Positions 36,568-48,185 of a stretch of 64,000 nt of DNA are shown here, piece after piece. Position 1 is the first letter of the stretch, and every line of letters starts with the position of its first letter. Source of the stretch: Misgurnus anguillicaudatus (taxonomy: Eukaryota; Chordata; Actinopteri; Cypriniformes; Cobitidae); NCBI RefSeq assembly GCF_027580225.2, contig NC_073356.2, forward strand, positions 13,445,001 through 13,509,000, in the 5' to 3' direction. Both the position numbers and the translations under genes were made by a program. The notes beneath the pieces were generated by a model. That model was not told the origin of the DNA, did not search any database, and worked only from the letters and a program-made list of their open reading frames with translations.

Positions 36568-37560
36568 ATTGATTATATGTGAAAGTCTATCGGAAGATGT
36601 GTTTAGTCCAGAAAAGTCGTTTGTTTATGTTGTTGCAGCTGAAACCGTCTATATAGAATAGCTTATTAGACTTATACAACATCATTGCTCTGTTAGAACC
36701 CTGACCAATAAAACACATGCAAAACCCCTTTGGGACATTGTGAAATTGCTGCTGTTGAGCCATTGAGGATGAAGGAAATTAATTAGATGTCATTTTACTG
36801 TCAAACCCACCAAATAAGATTCTGTTATTATAACAATCTGACGAACAACATTAAATGTCAGGATGTCTTTTTTACAGTAAGGCAGAATTGAAAGCTGACT
36901 GGTGTAGTTTAAAGCCTGGTTGATTCCAGCCGGTGAAGCAGCGGGTAGTCTCATAATTAACCTGTTAATCAGCGATTTTGCATGAGAGAGACTAAAGCTG
37001 TTCAGCATAAAAGAGCACACAACACACACTGTGCTATCTTGACAACCTCACAGACAGTTGGAGAAGGAAACAGCCCTGATAATCTATGTTTAGCTCACTA
37101 ATAACAGAGTGATTGCCTAAGTGTGAGAGGATGGACAGACAGACACAGAGAACATAAATGGAAAATAGGAGCTATTTAGATTCAATTCAACCTTATTGTC
37201 ATTGTGCAGAGAAACAACGAAATGCTGCATTTAGAGCCATTTACACAATTTTCATAGTTTTCAACGAAAAACGGAAATGCATGTTTTGGTCATACATTTA
37301 TATGATAATGACAGTTTGGGGGCCTGACAACTTCAATAAAAGTATCAACGTGCAAGTTTTGGAAACAATACCACTTTTTTCTCCATGCAAAATGTGAATT
37401 TGTGAAAATGGAGACTTTCAGAGATTCTGTAAAAAACTGTAAAATTTATCAATGTGAGGTCACATTGCCTTCAGTAAATTGTACTCTGTCCACTAGATAC
37501 TATTGCCTCAGTCTCAGACTTTATAAATCAGATCTATTTTAACTGAAAGCGCTCAATGTC
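36568..37560. other. Mostly unique intergenic sequence
   Basis: Positions 36570-36657 hold an end fragment of the TATA-flanked MITE (...GCTGAAACCGTCTATA). The rest, about 36.7-37.15 kb, shows no repeat hallmark and contains ATTAATTAGATG and CATAATTAACCTGTTAATCA homeodomain-like motifs. It is a candidate conserved non-coding element only. Confidence 0.35.
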
Positions 37561-37564
37561 TGTT

Positions 37565-37788
37565 TGTAAGGAAATGAGGAGCTGTAGCTCATTTGCATTT
37601 AAAGGTACACCCATTAAAACAGCACATTTTTGCTCCCACCCAAATATGGACATTTTGAACTTACTATAATAACAGATGTTGGTATAATAAATAAATGGTA
37701 TTTTGAGCTGAAACTACACACACACATTCTAGGCCCACCTGAGACTGATATTACATCTTGTAAAAAGGCAATAAAAGGTGCCCTTTAA
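37565..37788 (-). mobile_element. Kolobok-type fragment, minus orientation
   Basis: On the minus strand TTAAAGGGCACCTTTTATTGC is followed by TTACAAGATGTAATATCAG and later by ACCTTTAAATGCAAATGAGCT, the family signature also seen at 1.5, 24.3, 25.4 and 28.4 kb. The far terminus was not found. Confidence 0.55.
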
Positions 37789-38313
37789 CAGACCAAGCTA
37801 AGTTTCAGCAAACAATTATTCTCTCAATTGCTTACCTGCTTGTTGCTTTACCCTCTGTACCATTGCTAATAAACCTTGTGAAGGATCATACCCATCTTGT
37901 TCGTGACACATACCAAGTAAGCTATACTAAGCTATACTTATTAATATATACTTATTAAGCTATATTTTTTTTAGAAAACTTAAAAATCAACCTTATTTTG
38001 CAGCAAGCAATTTTGCATTTAAAAGATGTGTAATAGCCGTTCAAACACAGCCCAGACGTTAATAGATGGCAAACCATAGACCAAAAATTATTAAAATAAA
38101 CAAAAATCAACCAACACCATCACTGCTGACTTCCCTTACATGCCGAAATATCTTGCATCTCAAGTTAAAACTACATGTAGGCCTAACCAAAAGTTTATTT
38201 TGCCTAGAAGTAGGTTACTCTTAGGCAGACTTTATTGGGTCTATTATCTATCTTACTAATGCAAAAACTACATGCTTCACTCTTAAATAAAGCGTTTTAA
38301 ACATAGATCTTAA

Positions 38314-38689
38314 AGGAAAACACCACAGTTTTTCAATTTTTTACTATGTTCTTACATCAACTTAGAAAATTAATACATCCCTTTATTTCAATGTTTGCAC
38401 TTTTAATGTTTAAATAGCACATTGTGAACGATAGCATTTAGCCTAGCCCAATTCATTCCTTAGGATCCAAACAGGGATGAATTTAGAAGCACCAAACACT
38501 TCCACGTTTTCCCCTATTTAAAGACTGGTGGCACAAAATAAAACTTTTGTTTGGAGCCATAGGAATGAATGGGGCTAGGCTAAATGCTAACACATTCACA
38601 AAGCGCTGTACAAAGATTAAAAGTGCACACATTGAAAAAAGATTGAGTTAAGAACATAGTAAAATATTGAAAAACAGTAGTGTTTTCCT
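38314..38689. mobile_element. 376-bp TTAA-flanked fold-back element
   Basis: TTAA at 38310-38313 and 38690-38693. Ends AGGAAAACACCACAGTTTTT and AACAGTAGTGTTTTCCT. The arms share AGCATTTAGCCTAGCCC against its complement GGGGCTAGGCTAAATGCT, so it is related to the palindrome at 25794. Confidence 0.8.
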
Positions 38690-39415
38690 TTAAGTAGATT
38701 GTCAAAAGGATTTGTAGTCGAGGGCTTTAAAAACCCTTTTGGCAATAAGAAATGTAGGTATGATTATCTTGTTGGATGTGTTAAGTTTTAATGGAACAAT
38801 GATTGGATTCATGCATTTACTGTTGATGGCTCAGGCACACTGAGTTCAGTCCAAATGGCTTTCTGTTGTGAAAGTGTGCTGGCTGTCATCCAGCTCACAT
38901 TAGTGTATTCAGTTTGATAAAATATGCAAAAGTTTTCTTTGTCCTCTGGACAGCCACCTAAGGCATGACAAGGAACTCATTAAGTTAAATCCAGGAATTT
39001 TCAACATAGGGAAAATCAAAACCTAAACCTTTACAGAACATATTATAGTGGTTCCACATTTTATTGAATGTAGTGCTTTAATAAAAAATAAATAAAAAAT
39101 AATAATAATACTCCAATGCTAGCTTTCAAAATTACAATTCATTTTTTAACTATTATGTGCAACTACAGTGCTTTTGAATAGCTATCAGTATTATTCAGGA
39201 TAAAATTGCCAGAAAAATAACCAGCAAGGGACCAACATTGTCATGCTAAACAGCCAAACTTAAACCTCATTAAATCTTAACATTTTCTTCAAGCAGCAAT
39301 CTTCATAGTGTCTAACATTTTTAAGGCAAAACTAGGCTTGCTGGACTAAGGGGGCATTGATGAATTTTGGGTGGGCAGCCATAACACTCAATGTAAAATA
39401 TATATAAACAGATCT

Positions 39416-40330
39416 GGGCCGGGTTTCCCAAAAGCATCGTAAGGCTAAGTAGATCGTAAAAACGATCGTACGAATCATCTTAGAATTACGGGCCGTTTAC
39501 CAAAAGCTTCGTAGCTTAAGTAGCACTTAAAAATCATTGTAGATCTACGAGTGGTCTGGAGTAATCGTTAATTTATGAGTGCATCGTAAGACAACAGAGT
39601 TACAAGGTCACCTGCAGGACAACCAGCAAATTACACTCCTGCAATGCCGATAATGTAATGTTTTAAATGTAGGCTATATTTATTTATTGGGGTTTTCTTT
39701 GCTTATTTGTTTAAATTACTTTAATATAATATATTTAAAATTCAAATGAAATAAAATTTAAATGACTAAACATAAATTAACAAAGAAGGAAAACATATTT
39801 GGTACAATTTTGGTAAAAGTTGGTACTAGCAAATTGATAATTGTTCCTACCAATTTCTGCTATAATTCATCCATCTACAGTAAAAAAAAAATTTTTTTGA
39901 AGGGTATGGCATATGATTAAAGAAACAAAATAAATCTTTACGGTACAATGCAATAATCCACAATAATAAAAAAACATAGATAATAAACAACAACAAATAA
40001 TAATAATAATCTAAACTATAATATAAAATGCAGAAGGCTAAAACATTTAAAAAGCCATTGAACAATAATGAAAAATATTATAAAAAATATTAGTGCACAT
40101 CAGCTGAAGATCATTAGCCTAAACAAGCTTGTGCTACAAATTTGAGTCATTCTATTGGTGACATTTCAGAACTTGACAAACGGATAGCAACTCGTATAGC
40201 ACTTAAAACCCAGCTGCGAGCGATCGTTATACGTGCATCTTTGGGAAACGCACGTAAATGAACAACAAATGTTCGTTAAGTAGCTCGTAGAAAGCGCTCT
40301 TAAGTGCTAAGTTATCGGGAAACCCAGCCC
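39416..40330. mobile_element. 915-bp element with GGGTTTCCC ends
   Basis: GGGCCGGGTTTCCCAAAAGC on the left pairs with CGGGAAACCCAGCCC on the right. The subterminal parts contain repeated CGTAAG/CTTACG and CTACGAGT motifs. A 3-bp duplication could not be fixed, so a Harbinger-type assignment is a guess. Confidence 0.6.
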
Positions 40331-41560
40331 TGAAGGTTTTACTTTATTTGTCTCCCTCAAACAAAAAATACATAATTCATATTCTGTGTCTCATCAATAT
40401 CGCCAACATTGTCGCAGACATTGGTGGGCGGGGCTAATATAAATTGCATTTGCCAACAAGGGACGCTATTTGTGTAAAGAGACACTCTATTTTTTAAGAT
40501 TGGCTGGACATTTTGGAGGTGCAAAGGGAAAATCTGGGGGGGGGGGCAATGCACCCCTTAGCCCCCCTGTAGACCCAGCCTTGATGCAAAAAACTCCCAA
40601 AAAAATCGCCAAATCTCTGTACCCAGATGACCTACAACTATATTTTAAGTGTGCATTCAATGGACACTTTACTATCCCATGACGCAATGCGGGCTGAGGA
40701 GTGGTGACTTTAATAAAATATGCAGGAAATTTATGAACCATGCAGCTCTTTAAGTGATTCTGATACCAGTTGTTCTGATTACGTCATAGGTCGAAGGATA
40801 TACAGGTCACATGAAGAATACAGTACTGTATGCCTGAAATGTATTCATATTGCACCCACACATACTATACAGTATATAACATACTGTTTTAATAATAAAG
40901 CAGTACTTAAAGTAATTTAGTACGTACTGTCACAGTATGTGATTTTAGATGCACCGAATGTGTTTTTGTCCCTAAGGCTGATTTTTCTTATCTGTATACG
41001 TGTGTAAACTGAGCCTGTGTGTAAAATGTCCTTGGGCTCTTTGGTTGAAAAACAGATTCATTTCTGTCTAATAAAACACAGCTTAAGCATAAACAGCATA
41101 AAACAGATCCTGGAAATGAATACTGAATGAACACAAAGCGCTTGCTCATGGACTTCCTTTGCTGTGTCTTACAGACAATAAACAGTTACACCACACACAC
41201 GCAAACATAAATCAGACGTTTTGCAGGTCCTGCAGCTGTCTTATCCCCTTAGTATTTACATGTGTGACATTACAATCAAAGCACATGAATTACACACAGG
41301 CTGCCTGCTCATTTACGGCCTGATTGTCCGGTACAGAAGGTCAGAGATGAATCGTGTGTAAACTGATATCTGGAAGGCGGATTGATTGAAGACTTGTTTA
41401 CAATTATGGGGGCATGAGCACACTGTGCTTCTCATTTGATTGCAGCTAATGAGATAAAATTAAGTTTTAATGCCAGATCAGCATCAGGCTTGCGAGAAAC
41501 AAATCTATTTCTGAAGCCAGCTTAATATGTTTACAACATTTACATATTACATTTGCCATA
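40331..41560. other. Intergenic, partly unique
   Basis: No gene seen. Positions 41040-41530 lack repeat hallmarks and include GCAGCTAATGAGATAAAATTAA; this is a candidate non-coding element. A G9 run lies near 40540. Confidence 0.4.
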
Positions 41561-41564
41561 CAAT

Positions 41565-41640
41565 TTGTAGCTCAGTTGGAAGAGCAAGGTTTAAAAGTCT
41601 TGGGTTCGATCCACAGGGACCAAGCATACAAGTGTCAAAT
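41565..41640 (+). mobile_element. tRNA-like SINE head
   Basis: GTAGCTCAGTTGGAAGAGCA (A-box-like) and GGGTTCGATCC (B box) are 27 bases apart, followed by ACAGGGACC. There is no intact cloverleaf, so it is a SINE head rather than a tRNA gene. Confidence 0.6.
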
Positions 41641-41835
41641 GAATGTGAATTTCCATATGCTTATAATTTCTTGATTTGTTCTTATTTTATTTTCCTTATT
41701 ACTATTTTTTGCCAATCCCATAATTTCTAGATCTATGATTCAAAAAACGTAATCTGTTTAACCACTACTACTGTATTTACATTTACATTTAGGCATTTAG
41801 CAGACGCTTTTATCCAAAGCGACTAATGCTATACG

Positions 41836-42100
41836 TACACACCAAACGCGGGGCATCGCGTTACTCACTCTAGTTTACTTGCGGGATTTAACTTCATGTC
41901 ATGCAAATTTTTCGCTCGAGTTGAATATTTTCAACTTGGGCAAAGATGCGTTTGAGGCGAATATAGCGCGTTTTGTGGCAAACGCACAGCCCATATCGCG
42001 TCATTTGCTTTGGCCCACGCAAGGGTGCTTCAGATCATGTCTTTGCATTGACTTTGTATGCAATCGCGCAAATCTGTGAACTCGCGTCTGGTGTGAACCC
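41836..42100. mobile_element. MITE with ACACCAAACGCG ends inside the LINE 3' UTR
   Basis: ACACACCAAACGCGG at the left is mirrored by CTCGCGTCTGGTGTGAAC at the right. Outside it the LINE tail (CCAAAGCGACT and TACAAAGATAAGG) reads on, which shows a nested insertion of roughly 265 bp. The exact duplication is unclear. Confidence 0.6.
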
Positions 42101-42406
42101 ACAGTTACAAAGATAAGGAAACAATCAAGCGATTTATCATAGGGAGTCAATAATACAAGTGGTGCTTATACCAAGTTACAAGTTTTCACAAATCCGAGAC
42201 TATACCTGTTGAAAGTAAAGACAGTTATTTATTATTTTTTTTAAAGAAAATATGTGTTTCTACAATCAGTATCAATTTGTCAAGAATATTTGGAAAATAT
42301 GAGTTTTTAGTTGTTGAATGTAGCAAGAGATGTAGCTGATCGGACTCCTATAGGAAGATCATTCCTCCAGCAGGGAGTAGTGAAGGAAAATGAGCGAGAA
42401 CATGAT

Positions 42407-42807
42407 TTAGTGCCGCTCTTGCTGAACGTATTGTTCTGGGTGGGGTGTAGGAATGCCGGAAATTGTGAAAGTATGCCAGTGCAAGATCTGTAATTGAACA
42501 GTAGTCAGATACCTGACACATGCTTCAATAGATAGCCAGTGGAGAGAGATGAAGAGCGGTGTTACGTGAGCCCTTTTGGGCTCTTGGAAGATGAGTCGGG
42601 CTGCTGCTTTCTGAATCAGTTGAAGTGGTTTGATGCTCTGTGCAGGAAGGCCAGCAAGGAGAGCATTGCAATAGTCCAACCTTGAAGGGATTGGATCAAG
42701 AGTTGTGCAGCATGCTCCTTAAGGAAGGGGTGTATCTTCCTGATATTGTATAATGCAAATAGAGATGATCTTTGCAACGTAATCAGTAAAGGACAGTTAG
42801 TCGTCAA
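42407..42807 (-). pseudogene. LINE reverse-transcriptase C-terminal fragments
   Basis: Two overlapping frames (42407-42679 and 42616-42807) together cover the end of the LINE reverse transcriptase. The first reads DYCNALLAGLP...HVTPLFISLHWL; the second supplies the adjacent upstream part (IRKIHPFLKEHAAQLLIQSL). A frameshift separates them. Confidence 0.75.
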
Positions 42808-43054
42808 AAATTATGGCAAGGTTTCTGGCAGTTTTGGAAGGAGCGATGATTCTTGGGTTGTGCCGGAAATACAATCAGCTCAGTCTTCGCCAGGGTCAGC
42901 TGGAGATGGTGTTTCTTCATCCAAGCCGAGTTGTCGGCTAAGCAGGCTGTCATGCATGCTGCTATGGTGGTATCGTCTGGGTGAAATGAGAAGAAGATCT
43001 AGTTATCATCAGCATAGCAGTGATAGGAGAAGCCATGAGCCTGTATGATAGGTC

Positions 43055-43350
43055 CTAAGGATGGTGTGTAGATGGAGAAAAGGAGTGGACCAAGCACTGG
43101 TCCTTGAGGAACCCCAGTGACCATCTGGTAGGCTGTGGACACGTGCCCCTCCATGACACCTTGAAGGATTTATCAGAAAGATTAGATCTAACCATTGAAG
43201 AGGAGTACCAGTGATCCCTAGCATTGATATCTAGTAGGATCTGATGGTTGACTGTGTTAAAGGCTGCTGACAGGTCTAGCAGAATCAGAACTGAGGATTT
43301 GGATTCCGCCTTCGCTAGCCGTAATGCTTCGACAGCTGTTGAGTCTCCAG
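43055..43350 (-). pseudogene. LINE reverse-transcriptase N-proximal fragment
   Basis: The frame reads STAVEALRLAKAESKSSVLI then LLDLSAAFNTVNHQ and continues to FSPSTHHP, the early palm region of an L2-type reverse transcriptase. The expected Asp of the LDLSAAFDTV motif is Asn here. Sequence beyond about 43365 is unrelated. Confidence 0.75.
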
Positions 43351-43989
43351 TGTGTGTGCAGAAACATCCTGTTATTATACAAATCCATCTATTCTTCTTC
43401 GTGTAATCTCCTTTAAACCACAATAGTCACGCAAAACAGGCTGTTTCTCAAGTCAACTCAGAGTTCATGTTTTAACTCAGAGCTGGTTGAACCTCTTACT
43501 GAAACGGGCAACTCGTAACTCACTTCTAGCTGAAATAAACTTTAGGCCTACATGTTGTTTTTGCCAAAATAACTTGTGAGATGTGTTATTCCATCATGTA
43601 CACATTTGGTTTTATTCCTTTATTTTATTTCATTAATTTTTGGACTATAGTTAGCCGTCACTAAGAGCCTAAGTTTTGCCTTGTTTTACCCTAGACATCT
43701 TGGCTGTGCTTGGACGGCTGTTAGGTGTCTTTCAACATTGCTTGCTGTGATGTGTCAGAACACATTCAGTTCACATTATTGCTTTTCTCTTCATTGAAGA
43801 CAATCTTGCAATGCATTGGCTACAATTGTACATCTATTAACAATGATGGAAAAGAAGTTGTATGATTGTTTTAAACTAATGTTTGAGTGCATTTAAGGGA
43901 CATACAGTAAATATCTGTGTTACATGTCATCACTTATGCAGTACATTATTGTACCGGCTGTTATAATGATGCAGAAACAGTGTCTGGGG

Positions 43990-44155
43990 GACAGCTTTGC
44001 ATACATTTGTGGATTTGGGAGATGCTTTTATCCAAAGTGCATTCAAGATAAGCATACGCATCTTTTATCACCATGCATGCTCCCTGGGAATCAAGTCCCT
44101 GACCTTTTGCTGCTAACTCAATGCATGACCAATTGAGCTACAGGAATGCACCATT
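43990..44155 (-). mobile_element. tRNA-derived SINE, minus orientation
   Basis: On the minus strand CTGTAGCTCAATTGGTCATG (A box) and GGGACTTGATTCCCAGGG (B-box region) are followed by GCACTTTGGATAAAAGCATC, the conserved centre of fish V-SINE/HE1-like elements. Confidence 0.65.
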
Positions 44156-45022
44156 ATCATCACATCCTACCAGTTTTTTTGCACATTGTTTTTATATCAC
44201 TGAAATACCTGTTTGACTATAAAGATTTGGCCACATATGCAGTTTTAACAAAGCATACAGTGCAGAATAATGTAACAATGCAATGCACTTTATTTAGCTC
44301 AACATTTCAAGGCTGATGAATGAAGTGTTAAAACAATATTAATTCCTTTCCTGACTTATTAAAAAGACCATTTTATATTTCTATGGTACAACCATTGAAT
44401 GAAATAAACATGGTCATGTGACAACAATGTAGCATGGTGCTGTACTTTATTAAAAATGACTGTTTATAAGGTGTGCTTGCATTTATGCAATGCATCACTA
44501 TTAGAGGGCGTGCAGACCAAAGCTTTTACGTCCGCGGCCGGTGTATGTTTTAAATTGTTTATAATGGATGCTCTGCGTTTTTCAAAAAAGCCAGCAGCTA
44601 GCATTTTTCTCCACGCTGAAAACCGGCTGAGCACCGAGAGTTGAAAAATATTAAACTTTGGGTTAAAAGCACCACAGTGTCATAGAGACATGAGGGTGGG
44701 TTCATTTTACTCAGGCAGCCAATCAGTCTTGTAAGATCCTTATTAAGCAGTATTAAGCCATGCCCCTAGCAACCAAATTTGGGCACCCTAGCAACCGAAT
44801 AATTCAAGCCTTTTATCTCCACATCAGAACATCGTAGAGACACAGGGGTTGGACTGTTTTACTTGTGGCTTGGAGTATAATCACTAGCGGATGCCAATTT
44901 TCTCCCTAGCAACTAAATCCAGTACCCTAGCAATGGAATAAACAAAGCCTTATATCTCTGCATCAGAACATTGTAGAGACATGGGGGTTGGACCGTTTTA
45001 CTCGTTGCTTGGAATGTAATTA

Positions 45023-45775
45023 TGTCATGGGCTTGCCAGAGCTTTTGTAATAGACTCAGGTCTGAGTGTATCTGGCAAGACCATGACAGTACTATGTTCT
45101 GTGTGGGAGCATGTGGAGGCATATAGTTGTGTGGCTTCCACATGTTCCCAGTGTTTTGTGTCTGTCATGGTCTTGCCTGACCTTGGTTATGATCCAGGTT
45201 GGATGTTGGAGGGCAAGACCATGGGAGCATGGTGTATACGTGGGAACACGTGTGTTTCACATCATGTCTGTGTAACACGTGTTCCCAGTGTTTTGTGGCT
45301 GTCATAGTCTTGCCTGACCCTGGTTTTTATCCAGGCGGTATGTTAGAGGGCAAGACTATGGCAGCATTGTGTTTATGTGGGAACACGCGCGCTTTCACAC
45401 CATGTATGTGTAACACGTGTTCCCAGTGTCTTGTCACTTTTACCCTACTCCCTTATGTACGCGTGTCTTAAGTGATTAATTATGTTCACCTGTTCCCCAT
45501 TGATGTGCTGTCTATATTATGCCCTTGTGTTCTCTGTGTGGTGTGCGTGCGTTGTTGTATGTCAGAGCTTCATGTTCTCCGTGTGCTCTGTTGCAAGTTC
45601 CTGTTTGTTCCAGTTCATGTTACGTTTCTTACCAGTGTTTAGTTTATATTCTGTTTTACCCCCTCGTGGGTATTTATGTTCTGTTTTAATAAAATTATAG
45701 TTTATTTTTGTAGTTCGTGTCTGCGTTTGGGTTCTTCTTTAGTTTATTTATCCGGTGTGTAAACCGGTCGTGACA
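45023..45775 (+). mobile_element. 753-bp solo LTR with 5-bp duplication AATTA
   Basis: It begins TGTCATGGGC and ends GGTCGTGACA (TG...CA) and is flanked by AATTA at 45018-45022 and 45776-45780. A TATA-like CTATATTATG (about 45513) and AATAAA (about 45688) give plus orientation. No internal retroelement genes lie beside it, so it is a recombined solo LTR. Confidence 0.88.
45063..45440 (+). repeat. 139-bp tandem repeats inside the solo LTR
   Basis: GGCAAGACCATG recurs near 45072, 45211 and 45350 (second and third with small changes), and CCCAGTGTTTTGTG near 45147 and 45285, a period of about 139 bases and about 2.6 copies. This lies in the presumed U3, upstream of the TATA-like motif. Confidence 0.85.
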
Positions 45776-46079
45776 AATTACTAGTGGATGCCAATTTTCT
45801 CTTCCTAGCAACCAAATACAGTACCCTAGCAATTAAATAAACAAAGCCTTATATCTCTGCATCAGAAAATCGTAGAGACACGGGGGTTGGAGCGTTTTAC
45901 TCGTGGCTTGGAATGTAATCACTAGTGGATGCCAATTTTCTCCCTAGCAACCAAATACAGTACCCTAGCAAAGAAATAAACAAAGCCTTATATCTCCGCA
46001 TCAGAGCATCGTAGAGACACAGGGGTGGGACCGTTTTACTTGTGGCTTGGAGTATTATTACTAGCGGATGATCTATTTA

Positions 46080-48185
46080 TTATTATTTTTTATTGCAAAC
46101 ACAATATGTGACCCTGTCTGTGAAATCCAGACTAAAACCTAGGTCAATAATAAAGATATCAAGATTATATTTTCACACAATGTTGTTTACATACTATAGG
46201 ATGATTTTGCAAGTGATGTCTAATGTGTCTTTCAAGCCTGGTTGGATGGAAACTATGCTGAATTATTCCCTCAGATGTCTCTTTAACCTCTCTACCTTAT
46301 GAGCAGATCAGCTTGAGACAGACAGCAGTTCTCATTATTGTTTAAATTAATGCATTGCGTTTCTGTGATAGTGCTGTTAAGACATGTATTTGCATGTATC
46401 AGTTTGCCTGAATCTGCCCTGCGCTGCCTATAACACTGGATATGGCTGCTTATTGTATAGGAAAACAGCAAGGCCCGATCTGTTGTAAGCAGAATACAGG
46501 TTTGTGTGTGTGTGTGCAGGCGATGTGACTTGCCTGTGGCTGTAAGTTCATGCACTCATGGGGATGTGCACAGGTTTGTTCCTGCCTAACATTTACATTG
46601 ATCTGTTCCAACATGCTTCTGTTTGTTTTCTCTTCCACACACACACACGCTTACTGGTTCGTACATAGCCATGAAGACATTATATTACTTTGCCCCTCGA
46701 GACCTTCAGGTCAACCTTCTCTAAATCCCAAAGCCATATATTAACGTGACCTGTCAGGGTCGTGCAGTGACCTGGAGCTCTTAAGGCTTTTGACTTTATA
46801 TTTTTAACATCTCACCTCAGATAACCCAATCTCAAGGTGAGCTTTTCTTTGTCTGGTTGGCTGGTCTTTACACACAAGGTTTATGTAGCTGACATCATAA
46901 ATGATTAAAAGAGGCATGGAGTGAAAACATCTGTCCTCATCTGATTATGTAAGACTGGCCAATGGCTTGTGAATCTGACACTGAGTAAAATGTCCAGAAG
47001 CCAGATTTATTTTTAAGCCCATTACATAATCATTTGTCCTTTAATAAACATTCAAGGTGAGAAAGGATGTGGCTTTAAAAGATGTGGATAAAAACTGGTT
47101 AACAATGGATGTTTCTTTAGTCTTTTATATATAATATATTACAATGTATATTGGAACTGTGCCATAGATAAAGTGATGCAGGATGGTGAATTATCTGAGA
47201 TCCATTCACATTAATCCCTCTCGTCTTTGTCTTGCAGCTGCTTCTGCGCTCAGCAAAAAACTTTGCTGCACATTCAGGGTTTTCACGCTGTCCAAATGTT
47301 TGTGTGCTGAGACACACAACTCTGCAATGGAGATGATGGGGCTTAATAAAGTGCTGAGTACTGACTACTAATAGTAGCAGAATTTTGTTGTTGTTTTTTA
47401 CATAAAATAATCATAAATAATGTAAAGCACATTTTGTGAAAATATAACCTTGATATCTTTAATATTGACTGAGTAGATTGAAATCAATATGAAATTCACT
47501 TTCGACCACATAAATATTTTTAGGTTGCGTAAACAATTACATTTTCGAAACATTATAATGCTCCAGTCCCTTTGAAGGCGTTTATGAGAAAAGACACGCT
47601 CACGTTTGTCAGATACTCACTTAATTTGTGTAATGTGTAATCTGAATTTTGCAAATATTTTGTGAAGGTGAGATCTCTTTTATCATACAAATCCTTAGTA
47701 AATCCTTTCAACGCGTGTGCAGCAGGCATATATTTTGACATGACGCGTGATGCACATAGGTTCACATGACGCACCGGACGAGAAACATTCCAACCACATT
47801 GAATTTGCACCCCTCGGAAAAGAAGTCACTGCTAAATATTCCAAGTTAGTAGTTTGGCCTTTAATGTCATATAAACAAATCCAGCAGCTTTATAAAAACA
47901 CAACCTCGGTCACTGTCAAATACCTCAGTTTTATCCAATAACAACAGCATTTTAAATAGCTTTATGATCATGACTCATGCCCTTATGGCTTCACATCACA
48001 AGTCTAATGATGAATTTAACTTTAAAAAAAGGATTTTCTTTAACTTTGTTTTGTAGTTCTGCAGGTCTACGTGTATGTAAAGCAGAACTCTTGGTAATGT
48101 CTCATCTCATCTGTCTTTTATAACTTTAATGTCAAAGCGGGCAAATTCCAAAAATGTGCATTACTATGGCAAAAACAGATAACCA
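46080..48185. other. Intergenic, no gene recognised
   Basis: Positions 46.1-47.1 kb look mostly unique. No coding frame was supported. Confidence 0.45.

Larger units (their letters stand above)
41770..43365 (-). mobile_element. 5'-truncated L2-type LINE with intact 3' tail
   Basis: On the minus strand about 43350-42310 encodes broken reverse-transcriptase pieces: [40 protein letters not shown], then MDYCNALLAGLPAQSIKPLQ and KRAHVTPLFISLHWL. The 3' UTR ends at 41770-41830 with GTCGCTTTGGATAAAAGCGT and a (TAAATG)n-like tail, as L2/CR1-type fish LINEs do. Several frameshifts and a missing 5' half make it inactive. A MITE interrupts the 3' UTR. Confidence 0.8.
44660..46072. repeat. About 140-bp tandem satellite, 4-5 units, interrupted by an LTR
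   Basis: The marker CTAGYGGATGCCAATTTTCT starts at 44884, 45781 and 45922, and a partial one at 46061. After removing the LTR and one duplication the spacings are 139, 141 and 139 bases. Units carry CCCTAGCAA, CTTATATCTC and CGTAGAGACAC. The leftmost unit, near 44670, is diverged. Confidence 0.9.

Noticed and set aside
41565..41640. tRNA gene
   Set aside because: A and B boxes are present, but acceptor and anticodon stems do not pair; it is a SINE head.
44660..46072. CRISPR-like array
   Set aside because: Whole 140-bp units repeat without unique spacers; it is a satellite.
46550..46744. 64-codon plus-strand frame
   Set aside because: No splice context or similarity; overlapped by an equally long minus-strand frame.
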